Shown here piece by piece: positions 19,777-28,884 of a stretch of DNA of 64,000 nucleotides. Source of the stretch: Rahnella sikkimica (GTDB lineage Bacteria > Pseudomonadota > Gammaproteobacteria > Enterobacterales > Enterobacteriaceae); contig NZ_CP019062.1 in assembly GCF_002951615.1 (NCBI RefSeq), positions 4,030,001 through 4,094,000 of the forward strand, written 5' to 3'. Positions within the stretch are counted from its first letter, which is position 1; the number at the start of each line of letters is the position of its first letter. The notes under the pieces were generated by a model. The model was not told the origin of the DNA. It saw nothing but the letters and a program-made list of their open reading frames with translations, and searched no databases. A program made the translations under genes and the position numbers.

Positions 19777-20322
19777 ATGGCCAGCAGAGGCGTAAACAAA
19801 GTTATTCTCGTCGGTAATCTCGGACAAGATCCAGAGATCCGCTACATGCCAAACGGCGGCGCCGTTGCCAACATGACACTGGCAACCTCCGAAAGCTGGC
19901 GTGACAAAGCCACCGGCGAGCAGAAAGAGAAAACAGAATGGCACCGCGTTGTGCTGTTCGGCAAATTAGCCGAAGTTGCCGGTGAATACCTGAAAAAGGG
20001 GTCACAGGTTTATATCGAAGGTGCACTGCAAACCCGTAAATGGACCGATCAGGCTGGCGTAGAAAAATACACCACCGAAATCGTGGTTAACGTGGGCGGC
20101 ACCATGCAGATGCTCGGCGGCCGTACCGGCGGCGGCGCACCAGCAAGTGGCGGTCAGGCATCAGCAGGCGGCGGCCAGCAAGGCGGTTGGGGTCAGCCTC
20201 AGCAGCCACAAGGCGGCAACCAGTTCAGCGGCGGCCAGCAGGCTCGTCCGGCTGCGCAAAACAACGCGCCAGCACAGAGCAACGAACCCCCAATGGATTT
20301 CGACGACGATATCCCGTTCTGA
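19777..20322 (+). CDS. ssb: Single-stranded DNA-binding protein SSB
   Basis: Tetrameric protein that coats single-stranded DNA in replication, recombination and repair. From the chosen ATG it is 181 aa (E. coli 178). An OB-fold at about 1-115 ([19 protein letters not shown]) is followed by a Gly/Gln-rich linker, and the acidic tail DFDDDIPF, which recruits partner proteins, is intact. The frame is open 27 codons upstream, but AGGAG lies 8 bases before this ATG and [10 protein letters not shown] is the known start. Confidence 0.97.
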   Translation: MASRGVNKVILVGNLGQDPEIRYMPNGGAVANMTLATSESWRDKATGEQKEKTEWHRVVLFGKLAEVAGEYLKKGSQVYIEGALQTRKWTDQAGVEKYTTEIVVNVGGTMQMLGGRTGGGAPASGGQASAGGGQQGGWGQPQQPQGGNQFSGGQQARPAAQNNAPAQSNEPPMDFDDDIPF

Positions 20323-20355
20323 TTCTGTGCCTTCGGGCGTCTATATCAGTTCAGC

Positions 20356-20379
20356 AAAAAGCCCCTCGCGGGGCTTTTT
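20356..20379. terminator. Bidirectional terminator between ssb and the amidohydrolase gene
   Basis: Arms AAAAAGCCCC and GGGGCTTTTT around a 4-base TCGC loop, giving T-runs in both directions for the two convergent genes. Confidence 0.9.
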
Positions 20380-20408
20380 GCTTTTCTGCGCCAGACAATT
20401 TCTGACCC

Positions 20409-21827
20409 TTACACTTTCTCTACCGCGCCAAACACCAGTCTTCCCTGATGGAATGTCGCTTTGACGTCGGACACCCGCGCGACCGCTTCGGCTGAGCAAC
20501 TGGCATCGACCAGGATCATTTCGGCGTTGTCGTTGAGTGCGGGCCACTGACGTTTCCCGGCATTGTCGAGCGGCAGGACATTGCCGGTGGCGATGGCGAG
20601 GGAGCGCGTCAGGCCGAATTCGTCGGAATTGCCGTAGAGCTGGGCGTACAGGCTGGCTTTTTCCAGCATGCTGCCGGTGCCGAACGGCGACCAGTGGTCG
20701 ATCACGCTGTCGGTGCCGGTCATGACGAAGACGCCTTTCTGGCTCAGCTGCGGCAGCGGCATGTTCAGTTTGCCGAGCGGAATGGTGGACGCCACGGTGA
20801 ACTGCTGTTCGGACAGCCCGGCGATCACTGCATCAAGCTCCGCGCCCTGCATCATCGCCAGCGCAAAACCGTGGCTGAGTGTCACTTTGCCTTTCAGTTG
20901 CGGGTTTTTCTCCACGGTCTGAATCATGTATTTCACTGCGGCGATCCCGGCAGGCGTCGTTTCGTGCAGATGAATATCCACGCCTTTATTTGTGTCGAGC
21001 GCAATCTGGAACATCGCGTCCAGCGACTTTTCCATTGCGCCGTCAACGTTGGTCGGATCCAGCCCGCCGACGTACTGGACGCCCATTTGCATCGCTTCGC
21101 GCATCAGGCCGTCCACTTTCGAATGCAGCAAACCGTGTTGAGGAAACGCCACAATCTCACAGCTGAAATCCTGCTGATGTTTTTCCAGCGCGATTTTCAG
21201 GTGCTCGAGACTTTTCAGGCCGCTGACCGGGTCGATATTGCAGTGGCTGCGCGCCACGGTGGTGCCTTTGGAATGCAGCAACCCGATGATCGCTTCGGCG
21301 TGTTCGACCGACGTCGGCAGCAGTTTCGGGATCAGCACCTGCTCGCGGGCAATCATATCCATGATGGTTTTACCTTTACGCGGGCGTGGCGCTTCCCATT
21401 TGCCGCCGTAAAAGGTTTTGTCGAGGTGGATATGCATGTCGCGCGTGGCGGGCAGAAGCAACAGCCCTTTAGCGTCAAAGGCCGGTAACGTAGTGGCCGG
21501 TGCGTCTTTCGCGGGCTGAATCGCCACAATTTTGCCGTTATTAATGTCGAGATTGTACAGGCCAGTTTGCGTGCCAATGACCATCTCACCTTCACGCTCG
21601 AAACCTTCTTCCAGCCGGACATTCCGCAACTGGTAGTGCGTGGCAGAAATCATTGTCGCCTGACGGGGATCGTCGCAGGTTTCAATGTTCTGACCGGTGC
21701 GTACGGTGGAAGCCGACGCCATGCCGGAGGCGAGCAGGGCACCGGTGGCAGTGACTTTTGCACTGTTTGAGAGAAAGTTTCTGCGACTTTGTTGCTGAGG
21801 GTTTTGCACGTCGAATTCCTTATTCAT
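20409..21827 (-). CDS. Tat-exported amidohydrolase, cytosine-deaminase-like
   Basis: Protein of 472 aa with a twin-arginine signal (SRRNFL at 14-19, then a hydrophobic stretch to about 42), so it should be folded with its metal before export to the periplasm. The mature part resembles E. coli cytosine deaminase CodA. Metal ligands are visible as HIHLDKTF (CodA His61/His63), HLHE (His214/Glu217 positions) and GTDSVIDHWSPFG (Asp313 position), and AFPQHGLL matches CodA AFPQEGIL. Cytosine, isocytosine or another cyclic amidine are possible substrates; the real one is unknown. It is 96 bp downstream of a LysR gene on the same strand and near hpxO, suggesting nucleobase scavenging. Confidence 0.82.
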   Translation of the reverse strand: MNKEFDVQNPQQQSRRNFLSNSAKVTATGALLASGMASASTVRTGQNIETCDDPRQATMISATHYQLRNVRLEEGFEREGEMVIGTQTGLYNLDINNGKIVAIQPAKDAPATTLPAFDAKGLLLLPATRDMHIHLDKTFYGGKWEAPRPRKGKTIMDMIAREQVLIPKLLPTSVEHAEAIIGLLHSKGTTVARSHCNIDPVSGLKSLEHLKIALEKHQQDFSCEIVAFPQHGLLHSKVDGLMREAMQMGVQYVGGLDPTNVDGAMEKSLDAMFQIALDTNKGVDIHLHETTPAGIAAVKYMIQTVEKNPQLKGKVTLSHGFALAMMQGAELDAVIAGLSEQQFTVASTIPLGKLNMPLPQLSQKGVFVMTGTDSVIDHWSPFGTGSMLEKASLYAQLYGNSDEFGLTRSLAIATGNVLPLDNAGKRQWPALNDNAEMILVDASCSAEAVARVSDVKATFHQGRLVFGAVEKV

Positions 21828-21923
21828 GATGCTCAGAGGATGCTGCTTTTCTCTTCACCCTAAAAGATCTCTCCGGTTCCGGCTGCGATATTTCCCACTG
21901 CCTGTCAGTGGGAAACGCAATGC

Positions 21924-22778
21924 TCAGCTGAGTTGGCAAAACTCGCGCAATTTTCCCGCCAGCGCGATTTGCGCCGCCGTGGCGTCCGGGCGGTAAAACA
22001 GCGCCAGCTCGACGTTATCCACGGTGGGTAAGCCGCTGTCTGCGCCGAGAATTCGGTGTTCCGGCGTGACACAGCTGGCGGGCAGAAGCGTGATGCCTAG
22101 CCCGACGGCGCTTGCGGCGACCAGCGCGGCGAGGCTGGCGCTGCTGTAGCTGATCCGCCAGCTGCGCCCGAGGGCGTCCAGCGCCTGGCACAATTCTTCG
22201 CGATACAAACCGTTGAGCGGGAACAGCACCAGCGGCACCGGGTCGCGTTCAAAAGCCGGAAACCCGGCGCTGTCGAGCCACAGCATCGGCTCGGGGCGCG
22301 ACGCATTGGCTTTCTCGCCGGTCAGCTGTTTCACCAGGATAATATCCAGCATGTCCTGCTGCCACGCGCGGCGCAGTTCGTGGCTCAGGCCGCTGGTGAC
22401 ATCCAGCCGGATATGCGGATGCTCGCGGCAGAACTGCGCCAGCAAAGACGTGGTGGCAGCGGCAAAATCTTCCGGCACGCCGAGACGCACGATGCCGTCC
22501 GGCCACTGATCGCTCAGCGCGTCGTGCGCCTCGCCGTTGAGTGCGATAATCCGCCGCGCATAGCCGAGCAGCCGCTCGCCTTCCTCGGTGAGCTGAACCT
22601 GATGCGACGTGCGCTCGAGCAACGGTTTCCCCAGCGCTTCTTCGAGCCGCCGGACCTGCTGGCTGACCGTCGATTGCGAAAGATAAACGCGGTCGGCAGC
22701 GCGGGTAAAACTGCCGGTTTCGCAGACGGCCACAAAACTGAGTAACTGCTGCGGGCTGAACATGGGATAGCGATTCAT
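21924..22778 (-). CDS. LysR-family transcriptional regulator
   Basis: Protein of 284 aa from the chosen ATG. The helix-turn-helix FVAVCETGSFTRAADRVYLSQ is followed by the LysR effector domain. The frame is open 23 codons further upstream (to 22847), but that extension is not LysR-like and the MNRYPMFSPQQLL start is typical. It sits between the exported amidohydrolase (same strand) and divergent hpxO, and is a likely regulator of one or both. In Klebsiella a LysR protein, HpxR, controls hpx genes; orthology here is not established. Confidence 0.82.
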   Translation of the reverse strand: MNRYPMFSPQQLLSFVAVCETGSFTRAADRVYLSQSTVSQQVRRLEEALGKPLLERTSHQVQLTEEGERLLGYARRIIALNGEAHDALSDQWPDGIVRLGVPEDFAAATTSLLAQFCREHPHIRLDVTSGLSHELRRAWQQDMLDIILVKQLTGEKANASRPEPMLWLDSAGFPAFERDPVPLVLFPLNGLYREELCQALDALGRSWRISYSSASLAALVAASAVGLGITLLPASCVTPEHRILGADSGLPTVDNVELALFYRPDATAAQIALAGKLREFCQLS

Positions 22779-22933
22779 TTCATCACTACTTCTGGTTGTG
22801 GTATTTGAAATCTGAATAGTCCGCAGAGTATCAACCTTCGCGTCCACGCACCAGACTGGCTCATTTCGCGGATGTTACGCCTTGTTTTAGCGCATTCAGG
22901 CCGGACTTTGGCCGGTGATGATTTGTCTTAAGA

Positions 22934-22943
22934 TTGTATACAA
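22934..22943. promoter_or_regulatory. TTGTATACAA palindrome upstream of hpxO
   Basis: A perfect 10-bp palindrome 71 bp before hpxO in the divergent LysR-hpxO region. This sequence type is bound by GntR/FCD-family regulators in several bacteria. No GntR gene is in the window, so the binder would be encoded elsewhere, or the match is chance. Confidence 0.35.
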
Positions 22944-23013
22944 GGCTTATTGCGCAAATCCGCGTTCTGGTACAGAAATTGCTTTTTCCTTGTGTGACTT
23001 CAAGGAGAAAAAT

Positions 23014-24171
23014 ATGAAAGCGATCGTGATTGGTGGCGGTATTGGCGGGACATGTGCGGCGATTGCGCTGAAGCGTTTTGGTATAGAAACGGCGGTATAC
23101 GAGGCGGTGAAGGAGATCAAACCGGTGGGGGCGGCGATTTCCATCTGGCCGAACGGCGTGAAATGTCTGAATTATCTCGGGATGAAAGAGCCGTTGCGCA
23201 AGCTGGGCGGGCAGATGCGTTTTATGGCGTACAAAGAGTATCTGCAGGGCCAGACCCTGACGCGCTTCTCGATGGATCCGCTGATTCAGAGCGTCGGCGA
23301 GCAGCCGTATCCGGTGGCGCGCGCGGAACTCCAGTCGATGCTGCTCGACACCTATGGCCGCGACGAGGTGCAGTTTGGCAAACGGGTTACGCACGTTGAA
23401 GAATCCGCAGACAGCGTCACCGCCTGGTTTGACGACGGGTCATCCGCAACCGGGGATGTGCTGATTGCCGCCGACGGCACGCATTCTGTGATCCGTCAGC
23501 ATGTTCTGGGCTACGCCACCGAGCGCCGTTATGCCGGTTATGTTAACTGGAACGGGCTGGTGGAAATCGATGAAAGCATCGCGCCCTCCGATCAGTGGAC
23601 GACGTTCGTCGGCGAAGGCAAACGCGTTTCGCTGATGCCGGTCAGCGACAACCGTTTCTACTTTTTCTTTGACGTTCCGCTGCCCAAAGGCCTGCCGGAA
23701 GACCGCGCCACGTTGCGCGACGATTTACAGCGCTATTTTGCCGGCTGGGCAGAACCGGTGCAGAAACTCATCGGCCTGATCAATCCTGACACCACCAACC
23801 GGATTGAAATTCACGATATCGAACCGTTTATGCAGCTGGTGAAAGGGCGGATTGCGCTGCTCGGCGACTCCGGCCACAGCACGACGCCGGATATCGGGCA
23901 GGGCGGCTGCGCGGCAATGGAAGACGCCGTGGTGCTGGCCAATGCGTTGCAAACCAATTCGTTAGGCATTGAAGACGCGCTGCTGCGCTACCAGGAAAAG
24001 CGGGCGTATCGCGTGAAAGATCTGGTGCTGAAAGCACGCAAACGGTGCGACGTGACGCATGGCAAAGATATGGCAGTCACCGGCCAGTGGTATGAAGATC
24101 TGAAAACAGAAACCGGCGAACGTATTCTTTCCGGCATGTGCGAAACCATTCTGGGCGGTCCGCTGGAATGA
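23014..24171 (+). CDS. hpxO: FAD-dependent urate hydroxylase HpxO
   Basis: Flavoprotein monooxygenase of 385 aa (Klebsiella HpxO 384) that hydroxylates urate to 5-hydroxyisourate with NADH and O2, a step of purine catabolism. The FAD motif GGGIGG is at 7-12. EAVKEIKPVGAAISIWPNGVKCL and YAGYVNWNGLVEIDE are near-identical to HpxO in memory, as is the second FAD motif LGDSGHSTTPDIGQGG. The start at 23014 has AAGGAG 8 bases upstream; an upstream extension of 33 codons is not conserved. The later-acting hpx genes of the Klebsiella cluster (hpxQ, hpxT) are not nearby. Confidence 0.9.
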   Translation: MKAIVIGGGIGGTCAAIALKRFGIETAVYEAVKEIKPVGAAISIWPNGVKCLNYLGMKEPLRKLGGQMRFMAYKEYLQGQTLTRFSMDPLIQSVGEQPYPVARAELQSMLLDTYGRDEVQFGKRVTHVEESADSVTAWFDDGSSATGDVLIAADGTHSVIRQHVLGYATERRYAGYVNWNGLVEIDESIAPSDQWTTFVGEGKRVSLMPVSDNRFYFFFDVPLPKGLPEDRATLRDDLQRYFAGWAEPVQKLIGLINPDTTNRIEIHDIEPFMQLVKGRIALLGDSGHSTTPDIGQGGCAAMEDAVVLANALQTNSLGIEDALLRYQEKRAYRVKDLVLKARKRCDVTHGKDMAVTGQWYEDLKTETGERILSGMCETILGGPLE

Positions 24172-24313
24172 CCTGACGGCGGGCGTCGCAGTTCGCATTT
24201 TCAGAAACAGACTTTTACATGTCCTTAAAGTTTCCTGTGGTTTTGCCGAAAATAGCATCAGAAGGATCAGGGTATCCACTGGCGCTATGGCGCAACACAA
24301 GGGAACTATCGGG

Positions 24314-25882
24314 ATGACAATCATTTCTGCGACAGGCAATCAGTCAGCCACTACGCTGCTGGCCGCCACCAAAACCACGGCAACCGTGACCGCCGTCGCC
24401 AGCCAGCAAGCGGCAGAGACGCAATCGACTTCCGTGACGATCGGGCAGGCGACACGCAGCACGCCGGTTTACGCCATCACCAAACCGGCGCTGGTGTGGG
24501 AAAATGCGTCTGCCGATCTTATCTCGTCGAAGCTGGCGGGAAATTTCAGTTCTGCGGGCAATGCGGCGCGTTTCACCGGGCTGGGCGCGGCGCTGCTGGA
24601 GCGCTTTACCACAGATGCAGGCAGTTATTCGCAATCTGTCTTAAAGCAAACGGCAGGTTCGGCTTCTTCCGTCAGCAGCGCGCAATCGCAACTTCATACC
24701 AAAGCGGATAACCAGATCACCCTGAGCGTGAAAACGGCCAGCGGTGCCTTGGTAGATATTACGCTGGGCAGCGATGCCGACGGTCTGGGCGTGCAGGTGA
24801 ACGTCACCAAAGGCACGCTCAGCGACGCCGATCGCACGGCGCTGGCCGGCCTGGCCGACGGTTTTCAGAAAGCCATTGACGGCCTGACCGCACAACCGCC
24901 AAAGCTCGATCTCAGCGGATTAACAAAATTCGATACCTCAGTGCTGTCTTCCGTTGATTTGCACGCCACGCTGGGCAAGACCGATACACAGACGCTGGAT
25001 TTCCACGCCGACGCCAGCACGCGCTCGGTGAAATCTACCGGCGAGCTGGGCACGGTGGATATCAGCGTGGACATGAGTAAACGTGCACTTCTCGGCACGG
25101 ACTCACAGCAGAAACAGGCGCTGAATCAGTATCTGAAACGGTTCAGCAGTGCGGGCACGCGGGGTAACGCCGATTCCTCGCTGATGGACATGTTCAAAGA
25201 TGCGTTTACCGCGCTTAACAGCAATTACGGCGAAACGGCGAACACGTACAAAAGCAGCGGTTTAGAACCGGTTTATTTCTCGCTGACCCAAACCGATAAG
25301 AACATGATGACCGGGCTGGCGGATTTCACCGCGTCAGTCACGCAGACGCCAACGGATAAAACCAATCCGATGAAGCTTAGCGAAGTGGATTCGTTCTCTT
25401 ACGAGGTTTCGCAGGCCAGCACCATCACCGGCGACAGCACGCAGAACCGCAATATCACGCAGAAGCAGCAGTCGCATCTGGTCGCGAGCTACCATCAGCC
25501 ATTAACGCCGGGACTTCAGCTGAACCTGACGAGTGACAGGAATTCGCAGAATTATCTCTACTATCAGATTGATGATAAAGCTGAAAGTACGACGTCGGTG
25601 CAGTACCACAAAGGGGCGCTGGTGAGCGCGTTTGTGGATCAGTCGGCCAGCACCTCAACGCATATTCAGAAGTATGTGAAAGGCTGGCTGGAATCCGACA
25701 CAACGACGCCGGTGGAAACGTCAAAAACCACGGATTTGCTTGGCAAGCTGCAGTCTGCGTGGCAAAACGATGCGCCGCGCATGTCGTTCCGGGATTATCT
25801 GGCGCACCAGTCGCTGCCGGATCTCAGCGGCCTGGTGTTGCTGGAGTCTGACCCTGCGCAGCTGAAAAACACCTCGGCCTGA
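24314..25882 (+). CDS. Large cysteine-free orphan protein
   Basis: Protein of 522 aa that I do not assign to a named family. It is rich in Ser, Thr, Ala and Gln and I see no cysteine, a composition typical of secreted or surface proteins. No cleavable signal peptide or membrane segment is apparent. The first 50 residues are a low-complexity Ala/Thr/Ser stretch. A region at about 55-75 (LISSKLAGNFSSAGNAARFTG) is followed by alternating beta-like segments with repeated motifs such as ITLSVKTASGALVDITLG. It begins 142 bp after hpxO and ends at a hairpin. Secretion by a signal-free route is speculation. Similar uncharacterised proteins may exist in Pseudomonas. Confidence 0.75.
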   Translation: MTIISATGNQSATTLLAATKTTATVTAVASQQAAETQSTSVTIGQATRSTPVYAITKPALVWENASADLISSKLAGNFSSAGNAARFTGLGAALLERFTTDAGSYSQSVLKQTAGSASSVSSAQSQLHTKADNQITLSVKTASGALVDITLGSDADGLGVQVNVTKGTLSDADRTALAGLADGFQKAIDGLTAQPPKLDLSGLTKFDTSVLSSVDLHATLGKTDTQTLDFHADASTRSVKSTGELGTVDISVDMSKRALLGTDSQQKQALNQYLKRFSSAGTRGNADSSLMDMFKDAFTALNSNYGETANTYKSSGLEPVYFSLTQTDKNMMTGLADFTASVTQTPTDKTNPMKLSEVDSFSYEVSQASTITGDSTQNRNITQKQQSHLVASYHQPLTPGLQLNLTSDRNSQNYLYYQIDDKAESTTSVQYHKGALVSAFVDQSASTSTHIQKYVKGWLESDTTTPVETSKTTDLLGKLQSAWQNDAPRMSFRDYLAHQSLPDLSGLVLLESDPAQLKNTSA

Positions 25883-25899
25883 ATCTGAGTCATTGAAAA

Positions 25900-25923
25900 T
25901 AACAGCCTCGCAGGAGGCTGTTA
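25900..25923. terminator. Hairpin between convergent genes
   Basis: Arms TAACAGCCTC and GAGGCTGTTA around GCAG. T-runs are weak on both sides, so termination strength is uncertain. Confidence 0.55.
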
Positions 25924-25933
25924 CGCTTTCTGC

Positions 25934-26419
25934 TTACATCTCAAATTTCGTTCCCTGCACGGTGATTTCTGCAAATTGCAGATGGTGCATGAACTCGCGC
26001 AAAATCAGCAAAGTGGCCGCAAAATCATTGCCGTCCGGCAATCCTTCAAAATGCGCCGGACGTCCGTTTATCACCAGCGCCAGCCGGTCAAATGTCCGTT
26101 CGACGGCGTCGAGCGACAGCGTCATCACTTCGTTTTCTGCCACACCGGCAATGCGTGCCAGCGCGCGGACATCGTTGTCTGTGCAAAACAGCGCCGCGCC
26201 TGCGGGAATGTCGTGCCGGATACGAATAATTTCATCTTCCACCACCATAATGGCGGTTTCCATTTCGTCCGGCGTGGGCGGCGTGTGGCTGAAATAGCCC
26301 ACAGACGTCAGCTGTGAGCCCAGCGTCAGCGGCAAAACCTTGTCTTCAGCCCCGGAATTTCTGACGACAATCTGCGTCTCTTCGTGGCCGATATGCAGTA
26401 ATACAGCGGGTGTGGTCAT
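25934..26419 (-). CDS. Half-size protein resembling Ppx/GppA phosphatases
   Basis: Protein of 161 aa. The order of motifs recalls the second actin-like lobe of exopolyphosphatase/pppGpp phosphatase: a short LLHIGHEETQIVV beta pair, LPLTLGSQLTSVGYF, then PPTPDEMETAIMVVEDEI, an ALARIAG segment, and ITVQG at the end. The glycines and acidic residues of the Ppx nucleotide and phosphate loops (GGGS, GGT) are not present, so catalysis is doubtful. Possible roles are ligand binding or a decoy; both are speculation. Divergent from an aldehyde dehydrogenase gene. Confidence 0.6.
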   Translation of the reverse strand: MTTPAVLLHIGHEETQIVVRNSGAEDKVLPLTLGSQLTSVGYFSHTPPTPDEMETAIMVVEDEIIRIRHDIPAGAALFCTDNDVRALARIAGVAENEVMTLSLDAVERTFDRLALVINGRPAHFEGLPDGNDFAATLLILREFMHHLQFAEITVQGTKFEM

Positions 26420-26549
26420 CGGTTTCTCCCAATCGATAGATTTCTAACATACTCCCGGCCAGCAGGATCAGGCAATCCTCAGGCAGTATTGGTCTATCCC
26501 CCTTTCGCCCGCCGGTCTTAGCATGCAGACTCACAAACCGGAGGCATTC

Positions 26550-27971
26550 ATGAAACAGATTAATCAAATCTATATTAACGGCGAGTTCGTCACCCCGCAC
26601 GGCACTGAAGTGATGCACCTGATCGATCCGGTGACGGAACAGGTCGCGGCGCAGGTTCGTCTGGCCGATGAAACCGATACCCGCCAGGCGATTGCTGCCG
26701 CAAAAGCGGCTTACGTTGATTTCTCACGGACCAGCAAAGCGCAGCGCATTCAGTATTTACAGCAACTGCACGATGCGGTGCTGGCGCGGGCGGACTTGCT
26801 GGAAACGGTGATGAGCGCCGAATATGGCGGCCCGCTGGCGATGGTACGCGGCACCGTGGCGCGGGCGTCCGGCGCATTTTTGCAGGCGATAAAACTGCTC
26901 AATGAGTATGAATTTGTCCGCCAGATTGGCAAGGCGAAAGTGGTGATGGAACCGCTGGGCGTCGTCGGACTGATTACGCCGTGGAACGCTAACTACGGTT
27001 TCATCTGCAATAAAATGGCGACCGCGCTGGCGGCGGGCAGCACGGTGGTGATTAAGCCCAGCGAACTGAGCGCGGGCCAGACGCAGTTGCTGACAGAGTG
27101 CCTGCACGCCGCGGGTTTACCGGCGGGCGTGTTTAATATTGTTACCGGACGCGGCGACGTGGTCGGCGCAGAAATTACCCGTCACCCTGATATCGCGAAA
27201 ATATCCTTTACCGGTTCGACGTCGGTGGGCAAAGCGATTGCCCGTGGCGCGGTAGACACCCTGAAACGCGTGACGCTGGAACTCGGCGGTAAGTCGCCTA
27301 ACATTCTTCTGCCGGATGTTGATCTCGAAAAAGCCATTCCGCTGGCGCTGGCGGTTGGCACGATGAATAACGGCCAGGCATGCATCGCAGGTACCCGTTT
27401 GCTGGTCCCGGAAGAACGGCTGGAAGAAGTGAAAGCGCATCTGGTGCGCGCGGTCGCGAGCGTCAAAGTGGGCGACCCGCAGCAGACGGATACGCAAATC
27501 GGCCCGCTGGTGACGGCAAAACAGTACGCCCGCGTACAGAATTATATTCGTCTCGGCGTTGAAGAAGGTGCGGAGCTGGTGTGCGGCGGCGAAGGGCGGC
27601 CAGACGGGCTGAGCCACGGTTATTTTGTGAAACCGACGGTGTTTGCGAACGTCACGCCGCAGATGACCATCGCCCGCGAAGAAATATTCGGGCCGGTGAT
27701 TTCGGTGCTGACCTATCGCAGCATTGAGGAAGCGGTCAGCATGGCGAACGACACGGTTTATGGTTTGCAAGCTTATGTCAGCGGCGAAGATCGCCAGCAG
27801 GCGCGCAGCGTTGCGTCACAAATTATCGCCGGGCGGGTGTTTGTCAACGGCATGTACGACGCGCCGGACGCGCCGTTTGGTGGCTTCAAACAGTCCGGTC
27901 TGGGCCGTGAATTTGGTACTTACGGGCTGGAAGCGTATCTTGAGCCGAAGACCCTGATCGACGATGAGTGA
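26550..27971 (+). CDS. NAD(P)-dependent aldehyde dehydrogenase
   Basis: Member of the ALDH superfamily, 473 aa, oxidising an aldehyde to its acid. Catalytic residues are visible: Glu244 in LELGGKSPN and Cys278 in NNGQACIAGTR, with the oxyanion and cofactor motifs PWNANYG (144-150) and FTGSTSVGK (220-228). CGGAGG lies 6 bases before the ATG; the frame opens 9 codons earlier but without support. The last 8 bases overlap an AraC regulator start, implying cotranscription and coupling. Substrate not determined; its regulator may respond to it. Confidence 0.92.
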   Translation: MKQINQIYINGEFVTPHGTEVMHLIDPVTEQVAAQVRLADETDTRQAIAAAKAAYVDFSRTSKAQRIQYLQQLHDAVLARADLLETVMSAEYGGPLAMVRGTVARASGAFLQAIKLLNEYEFVRQIGKAKVVMEPLGVVGLITPWNANYGFICNKMATALAAGSTVVIKPSELSAGQTQLLTECLHAAGLPAGVFNIVTGRGDVVGAEITRHPDIAKISFTGSTSVGKAIARGAVDTLKRVTLELGGKSPNILLPDVDLEKAIPLALAVGTMNNGQACIAGTRLLVPEERLEEVKAHLVRAVASVKVGDPQQTDTQIGPLVTAKQYARVQNYIRLGVEEGAELVCGGEGRPDGLSHGYFVKPTVFANVTPQMTIAREEIFGPVISVLTYRSIEEAVSMANDTVYGLQAYVSGEDRQQARSVASQIIAGRVFVNGMYDAPDAPFGGFKQSGLGREFGTYGLEAYLEPKTLIDDE

Positions 27972-28884
27972 AGAGACTATGACCCCCCTGACGTCCCTGA
28001 GTGCGCGCGTTTTGCGCGCCTTTTCAGCCCTGCCGCCGGATGAAAATTCCTGTCCGACGGCGCTGCCGTGGCTGTCGTTTATCCGTTTTACGCATCCGAC
28101 GGCGCTCAATAAAGGGATGCTTTCTCCGTCGATGTGCCTGATTTTACAGGGTCAGAAAAAGGTGCTGATCGGCGCGGAAGTGGTGGAGTACGGCACGGGC
28201 AGTTATCTGCTTTCGGCGATTGATATGCCGGTTTCCGGGCAAGTCACGCAGGCGACGGAAGAGATGCCTTATCTGGGGATCCGCATCGATCTGGATCTGA
28301 AAGAAATGGCCGATCTGATGATCGACATGCAACTCGATCCGCTCCCGGCTGCGCGATCCGGCGGCGTCACGTACGTGGCAAAATCCGATGACTGCCTGGC
28401 CGATGCTTTTTTGCGTCTGGTCGCCATGCTGGATATTCCGCAGGATTTGCAGGCGCTCGGGCAACTGGTGAAAAAAGAGATTTTCTACCGGCTGATCACC
28501 GCGCCGGAAGGCGGTCATTTTTACCAGCATTTACTGTCGTATTATCAGGGGAAAGGCGTGAGCGAGGCGATTGTGTGGATCAAAGCCAATTTCACGCACC
28601 CTCTGCGCATGGACGAACTGGCGAAAATTGTCGGAATGAGCGTCTCGAATCTGCATCACCGTTTCAAGGCGCTCACGGTCATGAGCCCGCTGCAATATCA
28701 GAAACAGATCCGTTTACTGGAAGCGCGCCGCCTGCTGTTGAGCGGCAATGTCGACGCGGCGACTGCGGCATTTCGCGTGGGCTACGAAAGCCCGTCGCAG
28801 TTTAACCGGGAATACCGCCGCTCGTTTGGCGCGCCGCCGTTGCAGGATATCGGCCAGCTCAGACAGCTGGGTGTAACGCTGTAG
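27964..28884 (+). CDS. AraC-family transcriptional regulator
   Basis: Protein of 306 aa. The N-terminal cupin-like domain of the AraC_N type (about 30-190, MLSPSMCLILQGQKKVLIG) is followed by two helix-turn-helix motifs at the C-terminus (about 205-295, MDELAKIVGMSVSNLHHRFKALT and AAFRVGYESPSQFNREYRRSFG). The ATG overlaps the aldehyde dehydrogenase stop by 8 bases; a second in-frame ATG at 27979 is an alternative. It probably activates the dehydrogenase operon. It converges with and overlaps the next LysR gene by 26 bp. Confidence 0.9.
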   Translation: MSEETMTPLTSLSARVLRAFSALPPDENSCPTALPWLSFIRFTHPTALNKGMLSPSMCLILQGQKKVLIGAEVVEYGTGSYLLSAIDMPVSGQVTQATEEMPYLGIRIDLDLKEMADLMIDMQLDPLPAARSGGVTYVAKSDDCLADAFLRLVAMLDIPQDLQALGQLVKKEIFYRLITAPEGGHFYQHLLSYYQGKGVSEAIVWIKANFTHPLRMDELAKIVGMSVSNLHHRFKALTVMSPLQYQKQIRLLEARRLLLSGNVDAATAAFRVGYESPSQFNREYRRSFGAPPLQDIGQLRQLGVTL

